DNA of 44,193 nt from Dasytiphilus stammeri_B. Lineage in GTDB: Bacteria > Pseudomonadota > Gammaproteobacteria > Enterobacterales > Enterobacteriaceae. The notes beneath the pieces are model-generated. The model was not told the DNA's origin and made no database searches. It saw only the letters and a list, made by a program, of their open reading frames with translations. Shown one piece after another: positions 9,152 through 18,773 of this stretch. The stretch spans positions 1 to 44,193 of the forward strand of contig JBAPLS010000005.1 of NCBI GenBank assembly GCA_037083765.1, read 5' to 3'. Both the position numbers and the translations under genes were made by a program. Positions within the stretch are counted from its first letter, which is position 1; every line of letters starts with the position of its first letter.

Positions 9152-10954
9152 TTATCGATCCACATCGGACATAACAAAATCAATGCTACCTAAATAAACC
9201 ACTAAATCCGATATTAAACTTCCCCTAATTACCGAAGGTATTTGTTGTAAATGTGCAAAACTAGGAGTTCGAATTCTAGTACGATAACTCATGCTAGTAC
9301 CATCACTAGTTAAATAATAACTATTAATACCTTTGGTTGCTTCAATCATCTGAAAAGATTCATTCACAGGCATTATAGGACCCCAGGACACTTGCAAAAA
9401 ATGAGTTATAAGAGTTTCGATATGCTGTAATGTAAATTCTTTTGGCGGAGGAGTAGTTAAAGGATGATCAGCCTTAAATGGTCCTAAGGGCATGTGATTA
9501 AGACATTGTTGAATAATTTTTAAACTTTGACGTAATTCTTCTACTTTAAGCATAACTCTGCTATAGCTATCACTTCTTCCATCTCCTATAGGCACTTCAA
9601 AATCAAAAAACTCATAACCGGAATAGGGGCGCCACTTTCTCACATCAAAATCTACCCCAGTAGCCCGTAATCCTGCTCCGGTTATTCCCCAGTCAAGAGC
9701 TTCTTGTTTACGGTAAGAAGCAATACCTTTAGAACGACTAATTAAAATAGAATTCTGTAATGCTGCTTTGATATATAGATCCAACCTTTTTGGCAGCCAC
9801 TCTAAAAAATTCTGTACTAAATGGTGCCAACCTTGGGGTAAATCATGAGCTACACCTCCGATCCTAAACCAAGCCGGATGCATACGACAGCCTGTAATGG
9901 CTTCTACTATATCGTAAATTTTCTGACGATCAGTAAAAGCTAAAAACACTGGAGTCATAGCACCTATGTCTTGAATAAAAGTAGAAATATACAATAAATG
10001 ACTATTAATTCTGAATAATTCTGAAAGCAAAATACGAATCACTTTCACTCTGTCCGGAACTTTGATTCCTGCCATTTTTTCTAACGCTAAAATATAAGGC
10101 ATTTCATTAACACAACCTCCCAGATATTCAATACGATCCGTATAAGGAATAAAGTTATGCCAGGTATGTAGTTCAGCTATTTTTTCCGCCCCCCGATGGT
10201 GGTAACCAATATCTGGTACACAGTCAATAATTTGTTCTCCATCAAGTTGGAGTATTATCCTAAAGGCTCCATGGGCAGAAGGATGATTAGGACCAAAATT
10301 AAGAAACATAAAATCTCTGTCTGCATTGCCACGTGCCATTCCCCAATTTTCTGGAATAAATTTCAATGCTTCCATTTCTATATCTTCTTTTATTTGAGTT
10401 AGATGATAGGGAAGAAATTCTGTAGCTCGAGCCGGATAATCTTTTCTTAAAGGAAAACCACTCCATTGGGATGGCAACAGAATTCTCGTGAGATGAGGAT
10501 GACCTAGGAAAGTAATTCCAAACATATCCCAAATTTCCCGTTCATACCAATTGGCATTAACAAATAAATTAGTCAATGACGATATCTGGAGCTTCTCCAT
10601 CAATAATGCAACTTTTATCATGATATCTGCATTTCTTTCAATGGAAATAAAATGATAAAAGACAGTAAAATCAGCTGGAGGTAAGTCATTGCGGTTAGTT
10701 CTAACACGCTCATCTATTGCATGAAGATCATAGAGCATTAGATAAGGCTCTCGAACAATATTACGTAAAAAATTAACTATTTCTATAAGTTTATCACCAT
10801 CGATCCAAACAACTGGAAAATCCATGCAAGTGGTCTGTAATTTTAGAAGTTCTTTGCCAAAATTATTATATAATTCACTAATTATTTGATACTTATCATT
10901 ATTGACGGCATCCATTGGTAATAAATGCTTATAGTTATTATTATATTTATGCAC
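9152..10954 (-). CDS. nuoC: NADH-quinone oxidoreductase fused subunit C/D
   Basis: This is the fused NuoCD protein typical of Enterobacterales, in which the 30-kDa and 49-kDa subunits of Complex I form one chain. It has 600 residues against about 596-600 in E. coli. The C part (residues ~1-190) ends with NANWYERE and PLRKDYPAR. The D part begins near residue 210 with FLNFGPNHPSAHGAFR. It includes the quinone-site residues of GYHHRGAEK and closes with LVVYLGSIDFVMSDVDR, matching the E. coli C-terminus exactly over many residues. A second in-frame ATG lies 13 codons downstream of the chosen start, so the exact N-terminus is uncertain. Confidence 0.96.
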   Translation of the reverse strand: MHKYNNNYKHLLPMDAVNNDKYQIISELYNNFGKELLKLQTTCMDFPVVWIDGDKLIEIVNFLRNIVREPYLMLYDLHAIDERVRTNRNDLPPADFTVFYHFISIERNADIMIKVALLMEKLQISSLTNLFVNANWYEREIWDMFGITFLGHPHLTRILLPSQWSGFPLRKDYPARATEFLPYHLTQIKEDIEMEALKFIPENWGMARGNADRDFMFLNFGPNHPSAHGAFRIILQLDGEQIIDCVPDIGYHHRGAEKIAELHTWHNFIPYTDRIEYLGGCVNEMPYILALEKMAGIKVPDRVKVIRILLSELFRINSHLLYISTFIQDIGAMTPVFLAFTDRQKIYDIVEAITGCRMHPAWFRIGGVAHDLPQGWHHLVQNFLEWLPKRLDLYIKAALQNSILISRSKGIASYRKQEALDWGITGAGLRATGVDFDVRKWRPYSGYEFFDFEVPIGDGRSDSYSRVMLKVEELRQSLKIIQQCLNHMPLGPFKADHPLTTPPPKEFTLQHIETLITHFLQVSWGPIMPVNESFQMIEATKGINSYYLTSDGTSMSYRTRIRTPSFAHLQQIPSVIRGSLISDLVVYLGSIDFVMSDVDR

Positions 10955-10993
10955 AAGAATCTTAGAGAACAGCTTTTATTTTTCTTATATTAT

Positions 10994-11665
10994 TTATGAA
11001 ATGTTATCAGGACTAGGTAAAGTAGTCACTGACATGCGTTCTGGTCTTTTTCTATTACGTTCTGAGATAAAACTGGGACGTAAATATTGACCTTCTGGAT
11101 CTATCATCCACGAGAGAGGACGAGATTCCTTAGTAATTACCTTTTGCAACAGTAAAAGAGCTTGGATATAAGCTTCCGGTCGCGGTGGACAACCCGGAAT
11201 GTAGATATCTACTGGTAAAAACTTATCTACTCCTTGCACTACAGAATAGATATCGTACATTCCACCAGAATTCGCACAAGATCCCATTGATATCACCCAT
11301 TTAGGAGCCAACATTTGATCATAAAGACGTTTGATGATAGGAGCCATTTTGATAAATGGAGTGCCTGCTACTACCATAAAATCAGCTTGTCGGGGAGAGG
11401 CTCTCAAAACTTCAGATCCAAATCTGGCAATATCATGTACAGCAGTAAATGCCGTCACCATTTCCACGTAACAACATGAAAGACCAAAGTTATACGGCCA
11501 TAATGAATTCTTTCGACCCCAATTTACTAATTTATGAAGAACTTGTTCTAATTTTCCCATATATACATTCTGATGAACTCCTTCTTCTAAATTATCTCTA
11601 TCTGAATCAGAAAAATTTTTTGATAAATTAGCTTTTGATTGAATTTTAGTAATTGTATAGTTCAT
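10994..11665 (-). CDS. nuoB: NADH-quinone oxidoreductase subunit B (cluster N2)
   Basis: NuoB holds cluster N2, which hands electrons to ubiquinone. The ligands are clear: the tandem pair C64-C65 (FGLSCCYVEM), C130 (SMGSCANSGG) and C159 (IPGCPPRPEA). The protein has 223 residues against 220 in E. coli. The N-terminal ~35 residues are lysine- and serine-rich and less conserved, as usual for this subunit. It lies 39 bases before nuoCD and 35 bases after nuoA. The assignment is secure. Confidence 0.97.
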   Translation of the reverse strand: MNYTITKIQSKANLSKNFSDSDRDNLEEGVHQNVYMGKLEQVLHKLVNWGRKNSLWPYNFGLSCCYVEMVTAFTAVHDIARFGSEVLRASPRQADFMVVAGTPFIKMAPIIKRLYDQMLAPKWVISMGSCANSGGMYDIYSVVQGVDKFLPVDIYIPGCPPRPEAYIQALLLLQKVITKESRPLSWMIDPEGQYLRPSFISERNRKRPERMSVTTLPSPDNIS

Positions 11666-11700
11666 CTTAGTGCCTGGAGACTTAATATGATTCGACGAGA

Positions 11701-12102
11701 TTATAACTCACGATTAATAAATTTGTTGTAAATAGAAGGACGCATTAATATTTTCCATTTAAGAGCCTTATTATGTACTAAATAAATTAAACTAGATATC
11801 AGGACTATACTAAAAATAGATACTTCCCCAAATCCTAGCCAACCACTATCCCGAACAGTAAGGGCCCAAATATATAAATAAAGTGCTTCGATATCAAAAA
11901 TTACAAATAATAAAGCTATTAAGTAAAATTTAGCCGAAAAACGCAACCGAGCACTCCCTACGGACTGAACTCCAGATTCAAAAGGAATATTTTTACTATA
12001 ACCTCTACTTTTACCACCCAATAACCATGAGATGCATAGAATCATAGTGCAGATTCCTAAAGATACTAGGCAATAAATAATAAAGGATCCTAAATCTCGC
12101 AT
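11701..12102 (-). CDS. nuoA: NADH-quinone oxidoreductase subunit A
   Basis: NuoA is a three-helix membrane subunit near the quinone site and the first gene of the operon. The family signature is intact: PFESGVQSVGSARLRFSAKF followed by FVIFDIEALYLY. At 133 residues it is somewhat shorter than E. coli NuoA (147), the difference lying in the C-terminal tail. A very strong Shine-Dalgarno sequence precedes it, which fits a high-output operon leader. The 5' side is a 704-base gene-free spacer where the operon promoter presumably lies. Confidence 0.96.
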   Translation of the reverse strand: MRDLGSFIIYCLVSLGICTMILCISWLLGGKSRGYSKNIPFESGVQSVGSARLRFSAKFYLIALLFVIFDIEALYLYIWALTVRDSGWLGFGEVSIFSIVLISSLIYLVHNKALKWKILMRPSIYNKFINREL

Positions 12103-12806
12103 ATATTTTCATCCTCCTCATTATAAATATTACATAAATTATTAAAAATATATATTTTCCAGTAATTAACTTTCTTGATATTGATTCTGAATTAGAAGAG
12201 GAATATAAACTGAAATTTTGCTGATAGTTTAGCAGGATTTATATTTATCTGGACAAATCAGTTCATCTCTTTTTCTTCTCTAGAGAGATTAACATCAATA
12301 ATATTCAAAGTTTCTCTTAATGATTTTTTATTTATTCTGATTTATCTCCTGTTCACTGTCATTAGAAAAGAACCAATATTTTCTTAAATGTATTCTAATG
12401 GACTTTAGGTCGCGTAAGAAATCGTTAATCGACAGAATATCATTGATATATAAAATTATTCAATTGATCTAGTAAGATTTGTTTTTCGCATACTTAATTG
12501 GAGTAAGATTTAAGATTAATTGAAAATTATATCTCAATGTTAGATTGAGTAACATTATTATGAAATACACTTCTTTTATATTATTATAAATTGCCTAAGA
12601 TGTAAATCTTAATAGAGGACAGCAATAGTAAAATATATAATCTATACTATGGTTAGAATTATCATTCTAACTAATAAAAAATTTCAGGTCAAATATATAC
12701 ATATTTATGTAATAAAATATCGTTACAAGAGAATCACATCTATACTCTTAATCACAGTGAGTAAGTCAATAATTCTCTATTATACTGCACTAGGGAGAAT
12801 AAAAAA
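12103..12806. other. Gene-free spacer between nuoA and the divergent membrane-protein gene
   Basis: This 704-base stretch separates two divergently transcribed genes and must contain promoters for both. It is very AT-rich, with stops in all frames. In E. coli a LysR-type regulator (lrhA) lies upstream of nuoA; I see no recognisable remnant of it here. AGGGAG at 12792-12797 is a good ribosome binding site for the plus-strand gene, nine bases before its ATG. I could not assign -35/-10 elements with confidence. Confidence 0.6.
12112..12119 (-). promoter_or_regulatory. Strong ribosome binding site of nuoA
   Basis: On the minus strand the sequence GAGGAGGA lies nine bases upstream of the nuoA ATG. 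This is an almost perfect anti-16S match and supports the chosen nuoA start. Confidence 0.8.
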
Positions 12807-13754
12807 ATGTCAGCAGATAACTCTATAAATACTATCCATGAAGAAGCAAATATGCATTTCAAGACCATTTCATGGGATGCAATATTTGCCGGTTTAATAT
12901 CTACCTTAGTAATAGAGCTTGTATTATTAATATTAGGAACTGCAGTAGGTGCAAGTTCTATTTTTCCTTTGAATGATACTAATCCGCTTGCTAATATAGC
13001 AATTGGGCCAATAATATGGATATCAATTAGCATGATGATTGCACTAGCAATAGGATCATATCTATCGGGAATAATTGCTACTCGTGAAGGAGTTCTACAT
13101 GGAATGTTAGTGTGGGCAATTAAAACATTAATTTGTTTAACTTTAATATGCATACTTTTTACACACGTTATCAGTGGCACCATGAGTTTATTAGGAACAG
13201 GTTTAGAAGCGGCTAGTAAAAGTGCCTCTGTTATTGCTGGCCACGCCTCTAAATTAGCCAGCCAAAACTTACCAGACAATAACATTAACTTAGATGATTT
13301 AAAATCGGAACTAATTAATACTATGCATAATGTTTATGAAAAATCATTAACACAAAACTCTGGATCTGATCAAATATTATCTCCCTCTCAAGCTCCGGTT
13401 TTGCCATCTAAAGAATCTATAGATAATGATATTATTCAGTGGTTACAAGCTTTTCTTCAAAGAAATAAAAGTTCTCTCCAAACTGAAGATCGAGAAAATT
13501 TCAAAAAAATATTAAAATCACATCTACGAATAAGTGATTCTCAAGCAGAAAATTTAGTACAAAAAGTAGAAGAAATATATCATACTTGGAAAAGTAAGGT
13601 AGGATCTACGGCTAAAAAAGCGGCATATAAAACTGCTCATACGATATCAAAAGCAAGTTGGTTTTTATTTTTTCTAATAATAGTAGAAGCTATAATAGCT
13701 GGTACTATGGCTCAACTAGGATATCGTAATAAAAATCTCTTTTATAATAGATAA
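12807..13754 (+). CDS. Orphan inner-membrane protein, PhnA-like/DUF family, function unknown
   Basis: A 315-residue membrane protein of unknown function. Residues ~20-50 form a first helix introduced by SWDAIFAGLISTLVIELVL, followed by a short loop and two more helices (~75-100 and ~110-135) with IGSYLSGIIA between them. Residues ~140-275 are a long polar segment rich in Ser, Lys and Glu with amphipathic stretches. A last helix lies at ~283-305, then a short basic tail. The opening SW-AIFAG motif resembles proteins often annotated 'PhnA-like' or 'CAP-Gly' membrane proteins in proteobacteria; those names carry no established function. It has a good ribosome binding site (AGGGAG) and its own terminator, and its codon use looks like its neighbours', so it is probably expressed. 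It stands alone on the plus strand. Confidence 0.8.
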   Translation: MSADNSINTIHEEANMHFKTISWDAIFAGLISTLVIELVLLILGTAVGASSIFPLNDTNPLANIAIGPIIWISISMMIALAIGSYLSGIIATREGVLHGMLVWAIKTLICLTLICILFTHVISGTMSLLGTGLEAASKSASVIAGHASKLASQNLPDNNINLDDLKSELINTMHNVYEKSLTQNSGSDQILSPSQAPVLPSKESIDNDIIQWLQAFLQRNKSSLQTEDRENFKKILKSHLRISDSQAENLVQKVEEIYHTWKSKVGSTAKKAAYKTAHTISKASWFLFFLIIVEAIIAGTMAQLGYRNKNLFYNR

Positions 13755-13780
13755 TTGAAAATTAAATTTCTTTTAAATAA

Positions 13781-13811
13781 AAAAACAGGTGATTTTTATT
13801 CACCTGTTTTT
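13781..13811. terminator. Bidirectional intrinsic terminator
   Basis: A perfect 12-base-pair stem pairs 13781-13792 (AAAAACAGGTGA) with 13800-13811 (TCACCTGTTTTT), with a 7-base loop. The stem itself starts with A5 and ends with T5, so it can terminate transcription both ways. It lies between the 3' ends of the plus-strand membrane-protein gene and minus-strand ubiX, exactly where a shared terminator is expected. It is the clearest terminator in the window. Confidence 0.9.
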
Positions 13812-13839
13812 ACTGAATTGAATTTTTTTAAGATAAAAA

Positions 13840-14427
13840 TTATCGTTTTAAATCTAACGTTATTCCTGTCCAACGATAAAATAAATCGTTTTTAGTGGTG
13901 ATGGAAAACTGATCTAATACTCTCATGATACTCTGATCTAAAATATCCTCTATCCTTTTAGGATTATGATAAAATGCCGGTACAAGAGGCATGATTACTG
14001 CCCCATTTTCAGCTACCATAGACATTAATCGTAAATGTCCTAAATGCAGTGGGGTTTCTCTTATACATAAGACTAATCTTCTCCGTTCTTTTAATATCAC
14101 ATCTGCGGCTCGAGTAAGTAAACTATCAGTATAACTATGAGCAATACCAGAAAGAGTTTTCATAGAACACGGGACAATCACCATTCCATCAGTTTTAAAA
14201 GATCCAGATGAAAGAGATGAGGCGATATTACGCACATCATGTACACTATCAGCCAGAACTTTTAAATCTTGTAAAGAATAATTCGTTTCTAAATTTAAAG
14301 TGTGACGAGCAGATAAACTCATGACTAAATGAGTTTCTACCCCCTGAATTTTTTGTAATATTTGTAATATACGTACCCCATAAATTATTCCTGTTGCACC
14401 TGATATCCCTATAATTATGCGTTTCAT
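13840..14427 (-). CDS. ubiX: UbiX flavin prenyltransferase
   Basis: UbiX makes prenylated FMN from reduced FMN and dimethylallyl phosphate. This is the cofactor that the decarboxylase UbiD needs in ubiquinone synthesis. The protein begins MKRIIIGISGATGIIYGVR, with the GISGATG phosphate-binding loop of the family, and has 195 residues against 189 in E. coli. I chose the ATG at 14427 because the E. coli protein also starts at that MKR; the open frame continues 22 codons upstream without similarity. The late block IRETPLHLGHLRLM is the family's conserved active-site segment. In E. coli ubiX follows purF; here it stands alone, downstream of the folC relic. Its retention agrees with a ubiquinone-reducing Complex I. 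Confidence 0.93.
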   Translation of the reverse strand: MKRIIIGISGATGIIYGVRILQILQKIQGVETHLVMSLSARHTLNLETNYSLQDLKVLADSVHDVRNIASSLSSGSFKTDGMVIVPCSMKTLSGIAHSYTDSLLTRAADVILKERRRLVLCIRETPLHLGHLRLMSMVAENGAVIMPLVPAFYHNPKRIEDILDQSIMRVLDQFSITTKNDLFYRWTGITLDLKR

Positions 14428-14628
14428 GACTAAAATTACACCTATATCGGGAATAAGATCCTTACTCCAGTTCAAATGGTATTTTTTGGGCAAAAAGTGA
14501 TCACGATCCTTGATAACAACAGTTATATTTTAATGAATACTAAAACCTTAATTTCCGACAACTTTTTTAAATAGACTATTATATCTAATAAAAAAATTTA
14601 TATTATTTGTTTTTAAAAAATTTTTTTA

Positions 14629-15904
14629 TTATAATATTGAACCGTATTTCTTATTAAGACAAGTTATCACCCGCGCAACAGTATAAAACGAACCACAAGC
14701 CAGCACAATATCATTCTTATCAGCTTGATGCATTGCATAACTCCACGCTTTTGAAATTCTATTAAAAATTTTAGCTTGTGGTAAAGATTTCGATAACTTA
14801 ACGGCCGATGTACCTCAAAAACCAGGAGTAGAAGCACAATACCACTAATCAATTTGATTAACTAAGTTTTTTATTATACCTTCTATATCCTTATCACAGA
14901 GAATAGATATTACCGCATGTTTTTTCCACCTGTTCTAGTAGAGGCGTAATATAGCTCTAGTTGTTTAGCCAACAGCTGGGCTGCCTGTGAATTATGAGCC
15001 ACATCTAGAATAATCTGAGGTTTAAGGTCAATAATTTTCAATCTTCCTGGTAAAGAGATAGTAGGTAAAGAAGAAATAATAATTTTTTTACTGATCTCTA
15101 AAGAAGAACAACGTAAAGCGGCTATTGACGTCGCCACATTTTCTACAGGAATTTTAGGCAAAGGCATATCTATAATACAATCTTTCTCATCATAAAAACT
15201 CCATTTATCAGTATTCTAAATATATATCCAATGATAATTAACTATAGACAGAACAGCCTTACTTTTATAGGCTTCTTTAGTTAGAATATTAATGTCATTA
15301 TTTAATTCACCAATAATAGCCGTTTTATATGCCCGAAATATTCCCTATTTTTCAAGACCAATACTGACTTCTGTCCCTAATAAGGTTGTATGATCTAAAC
15401 CGATAGAAGTAATTACTGATATATCAGAATCAATGATATTAGTAGCATTAATACGACCTCCTAATCTTACTTCTAAAATCACTACATCTAAAGTAGATGG
15501 GCTAAATAAAGTGCTACTAATGTAGTAAATTCAAACCAAGATATTGAGAGATTATTACAGGATGCTTCTATTACTGAAAAAGCTAATGTATATGCTTCGT
15601 CTTCTCACTCATGACCTTTGATACGAATTCTTTCAGTCTAACGGAGTAAGTGAGGAGAAGTATTATAAACTCCGGTACTATAACCAGCCGCTAACAGTAT
15701 CATTTCCATTGCCCTACAGGTCGTACCCTTACCATTCGTTCCTCCTCCAGTAAATATTATAGGAGCGGGTTGAAGTAAGTTAAGCTTTTTCGCTACTTTT
15801 ATAATCCTATCCAAACGTAATGTGATTTGAGGTGGATATCGATTTTGTATAAACTTAAACCATGTAGTTAATGAAGATGATGCGTTAGGTTGATGCTGGT
15901 TCAA
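14629..15904 (-). pseudogene. folC: folC pseudogene (folylpolyglutamate/dihydrofolate synthase)
   Basis: Remains of FolC, the enzyme that adds glutamate to dihydropteroate and folates. The N-terminal 88 codons (15904-15638) are open and keep the ATP-binding loop (GGGTNGKGTTCRAME) and YNTSPHLLR. The frame then breaks. A middle piece (15167-14910) carries SLPGRLKIIDLKPQIILDVA and HNSQAAQLLAKQL, which matches the FolC Mur-ligase C-terminal domain. The extreme C-terminus can be read at about 14738-14629 (DIVLACGSFYTVARVI) before a TAA. Stops and frame changes lie between these pieces. Total span, ~1.28 kb, equals a full-length gene (E. coli 422 codons), so decay is by small indels and point mutations. 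It lies 15 bases after truA. Confidence 0.9.
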
Positions 15905-15919
15905 GTAGTATCCTCTAGC

Positions 15920-16723
15920 TTAGATAGGTATAAATAATGGCTCTAATGTAATTTTAGGTAAAAGAAAATGTTCTGGATAATCAATCGATACTAGATATAA
16001 TCCTTCTGCCTTGGCTGTCGAAGCAGCTAAAGTTCTTTTTTTCGCTGCTAATATTTGAGACATCCATTCTTTTGGATGTTTACCAGATCCAATTTCTATT
16101 AAACATCCTACAATATTGCGTACCATATGTTGCAAAAAAGAATTAGCTTTCATATCTACTATAATATAAGAATTATATCGAGATACATTCAGATACATAA
16201 TATTACGGTAAGGAGTTCTTGATTGGCAATGCAATGATCGAAAAGTAGTATAATCATTTTCTCCTAGTAAATATTGTCCGGCTCGATGCATTACCTCATA
16301 ATCTAGAGGTAGAGGATAATGTAAGACTCGTGAATTTAACAGTGCTGGTCTTAACAGATCATTATATATCACATAACGATAATGTCGAGAAAGAGCACTA
16401 AATCGAGCATGAAAATGAGATGGAACATTTTGTACCCAGCGGACCGCAATATCTTTAGGAAGATAACTATTCACTCCTCTAGTCCAAGAAACTATTGTCC
16501 GGATTGCAGTAGTTTCAAAATGTATTATCTGTCCTAAGCTATGTACTCCCGCATCAGTCCTACCAGCTCCTACTGTGCTAACAGAATGATTAGCTACCAT
16601 TGTTAATGCTTCTTCTAAAGCAGTCTGCAACGTAGGTACGTCATGTTGTCTTTGCCAACCAAAATATCTCGTACCATCATATTGAATACAAATTGCAACT
16701 TTCTTCCTCACTTCCACACACAA
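15920..16723 (-). CDS. truA: tRNA pseudouridine(38-40) synthase TruA
   Basis: TruA converts uridines 38-40 of the anticodon arm to pseudouridine. The protein has 267 residues (E. coli 270). It contains the catalytic motif GAGRTDAGVH, with the nucleophilic aspartate at residue 57. Other family blocks are YDGTRYFGWQRQ near the N-terminus, CQSRTPYRN in the middle and HMVRNIVG near residue 210. It ends PLFIPI, close to the E. coli PLFLAD ending. In E. coli truA is followed by dedA, accD and folC; here the folC relic follows directly, so dedA and accD have been lost or moved. The gene itself looks intact. Confidence 0.96.
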   Translation of the reverse strand: MCVEVRKKVAICIQYDGTRYFGWQRQHDVPTLQTALEEALTMVANHSVSTVGAGRTDAGVHSLGQIIHFETTAIRTIVSWTRGVNSYLPKDIAVRWVQNVPSHFHARFSALSRHYRYVIYNDLLRPALLNSRVLHYPLPLDYEVMHRAGQYLLGENDYTTFRSLHCQSRTPYRNIMYLNVSRYNSYIIVDMKANSFLQHMVRNIVGCLIEIGSGKHPKEWMSQILAAKKRTLAASTAKAEGLYLVSIDYPEHFLLPKITLEPLFIPI

Positions 16724-17567
16724 TACTTTTTTCTCTTAAGTAATATTTATAGTTAAAATTTTTAACTAAAGGTAGAATTGACAACATCTATATATCTTCA
16801 GTTCATATATTCGATATTACCAACCTGATTTAGTAATTGTAGGATCATTATCAAAATAAAGAGAGATTCTCTCATCTTTACTTATAATTTTGTGGCAAAC
16901 ATAAAAATTTCTTTGTTATAGAAATCTAGCTTCTATATTTCTAATTTAGGTACCAGATGACATTCTTCTTAGTTCTGATAAATTATAATCTCGAAAGAAT
17001 ATTTTTCAATACATCAATCTTCAAAAAAGTAATAATATTTTCAAAAAAAATTTTTTGAGTCCTACCATAAATAACTTTTTCACGTCACTGTATTACTAAG
17101 TAAGAAAATTTTCTAGTAGTTAACCAGCGCTATTTTTTTCTTCTTATTGCTATGATAGATGAGTTCAGAAGAGAATAATCTAGCTCTCAAAGAATGAAAA
17201 ACTTTTTTTCTTCTTAGCCTCGAAGATAATTTCTTCCTGAAGAGATCTTCACTCCTTTTGAAAATTGTTTGCTAAAGGATATTTATGTGAATAATGAATT
17301 TTTGAATACTATAATGATTTTTACTCTTCCCACTTTTACTTACGATGGTAAGTAGTAGCTGCCGAAACGTCGCTATATTTAGCGTGCACGTTAGTAATTC
17401 GTATCCATTATATTATTTATATTTAGTTATCAATTGATCACTCACTAGTTTGAGTAGGTTAGTTCCCCTAACAAACACTAATTCATAAAATTATATTTCT
17501 ATTGGGGATAGAATATTTTTTTATTAGCTAATTGTAATCTTCCATTCTCTAACCTTGTTAGCAGATA
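16724..17567. other. Gene-free spacer between truA and aspC
   Basis: An 844-base AT-rich stretch with stops in all frames. A small less AT-rich patch at ~17340-17410 may be the last trace of a gene, but I could not match any reading of it to a known protein. In E. coli aspC neighbours ompF, asnS and pncB; none is recognisable here. A TGTGAATAA string near 17286, identical to the reverse of a DnaA box, is isolated and probably chance. Confidence 0.55.
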
Positions 17568-18773
17568 TTACTCTTTATTAAATAAAACTGAACCAATAGC
17601 ATTACATAAAAAGTCCATATTCTGTGTTGTCATCCCAGCTACATTTATTCGGCCGTTATTTAAAAAATAAATGCCAAATTCTTTACGCAAACGTAAAACG
17701 TGTTGTGAAGAGAGACCACTATAAGAAAACATTCCATGTTGCTTAGTGATAAAACTGAAATCTCTTTGAATACCTTTCTTATTTAGAGAAGTGACAAACA
17801 AATCCCGCATTTTGTTGATACGATCACGCATCCATGAAAGTTCATTCTTCCATATCTGTTTAAGATTATCATTTTTTAATATAGTACTAACTATAGCTGC
17901 TCCATGAGACGGAGGATTAGAATAATTAGTACGAATAATAGCTTTTAACTGACTCAGGAGCTTATCTACTACATTAGTATTCGAAGCTATCAATGTTAAA
18001 CTTCCCACTCGTTCATTATATAAGCCCATATTTTTAGAATATGAACTTGCAACCAACAATTCTTCATTATAATTTGTAAAAAGTTGCATACCTATTGCAT
18101 CTTCTTCTAAATTTTTATCCAATCCCTGATAAGCAAAATCAAAAAATGGTAAGCAGTTATTTTTTTGACACAAAAGAGCAAGTTCCTTCCATTCTTCTCG
18201 ATTAGGATCAATACCAGTCGGATTATGACAACAGCCATGAAAAAGTACTATATCTCCTGGTTGAACTTTATTTTTCAAATACCATACTAATTTATCAAAT
18301 GATAAAGTATAAGTATTAGATTCACACCAAGGATATTCGCAAACTTCTAAACCAGCCACCATAAATATATTTTTGTGATTAGGCCAAGTAGGACTACTAA
18401 TCCAGATCCGCTTATTTTTAGTTTGTGTAGCAAGTAAATCTGCTGCAATCCGCAAAGCACTTGTTCCTCCCGGTGTTTGTACAGTTCTAATACGTTTTTC
18501 TTCGAAAATTCTATTTTTTTTACCAAATAATAATTCTTGAGTATAAGTAGAAAAATTAGTAATTCCCTCGATACTCAAATAATTTTTACTATTTTCTTGC
18601 TCTAACAAAATTTTTTCTGCTTGTTTTACGCTTTTTAAAATGGGAGTTGTTCCCGTTTCATCGGTATACACACCAATACCGAGATTAATTTTATTACTTC
18701 GGGGATCTGCATAAAACTGTTCGGTTAATCCTAAAATAGGATCATGAGAAGCCGCTTCTATTTGTTCAAACAT
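17568..18773 (-). CDS. aspC: Aspartate aminotransferase
   Basis: AspC is a pyridoxal-phosphate enzyme that interconverts aspartate/2-oxoglutarate and oxaloacetate/glutamate. The chain starts MFEQIEAASHDPILGL, aligning with E. coli MFENITAAPADPILGL, so I use the ATG at 18773 rather than the in-frame ATG nine codons upstream. It has 401 residues against 396. Cofactor residues are in place: FHGCCHNPTGIDP near residue 185, FFDFAYQG near 215, and the Schiff-base lysine K247 in ASSYSKN. The substrate-binding VNVAGMT-like segment (INVAGMT) is near the C-terminus. It could also serve aromatic amino acid transamination (TyrB-like), but identity is highest to AspC. No close partner gene is adjacent. 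Confidence 0.95.
   Translation of the reverse strand: MFEQIEAASHDPILGLTEQFYADPRSNKINLGIGVYTDETGTTPILKSVKQAEKILLEQENSKNYLSIEGITNFSTYTQELLFGKKNRIFEEKRIRTVQTPGGTSALRIAADLLATQTKNKRIWISSPTWPNHKNIFMVAGLEVCEYPWCESNTYTLSFDKLVWYLKNKVQPGDIVLFHGCCHNPTGIDPNREEWKELALLCQKNNCLPFFDFAYQGLDKNLEEDAIGMQLFTNYNEELLVASSYSKNMGLYNERVGSLTLIASNTNVVDKLLSQLKAIIRTNYSNPPSHGAAIVSTILKNDNLKQIWKNELSWMRDRINKMRDLFVTSLNKKGIQRDFSFITKQHGMFSYSGLSSQHVLRLRKEFGIYFLNNGRINVAGMTTQNMDFLCNAIGSVLFNKE

Noticed and set aside
12752..13285. A 177-codon open frame antisense to the orphan membrane-protein gene
   Set aside because: The plus-strand frame is longer, has a good ribosome binding site and terminator and a clear helix pattern; the antisense frame shows no family similarity and is a by-product of codon bias.
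16724..17567. Relic of pncB, asnS or a porin gene next to aspC
   Set aside because: Short strings such as YSDVSAATTYH gave at best a vague resemblance to PncB; the match is too short and lacks order with other blocks.
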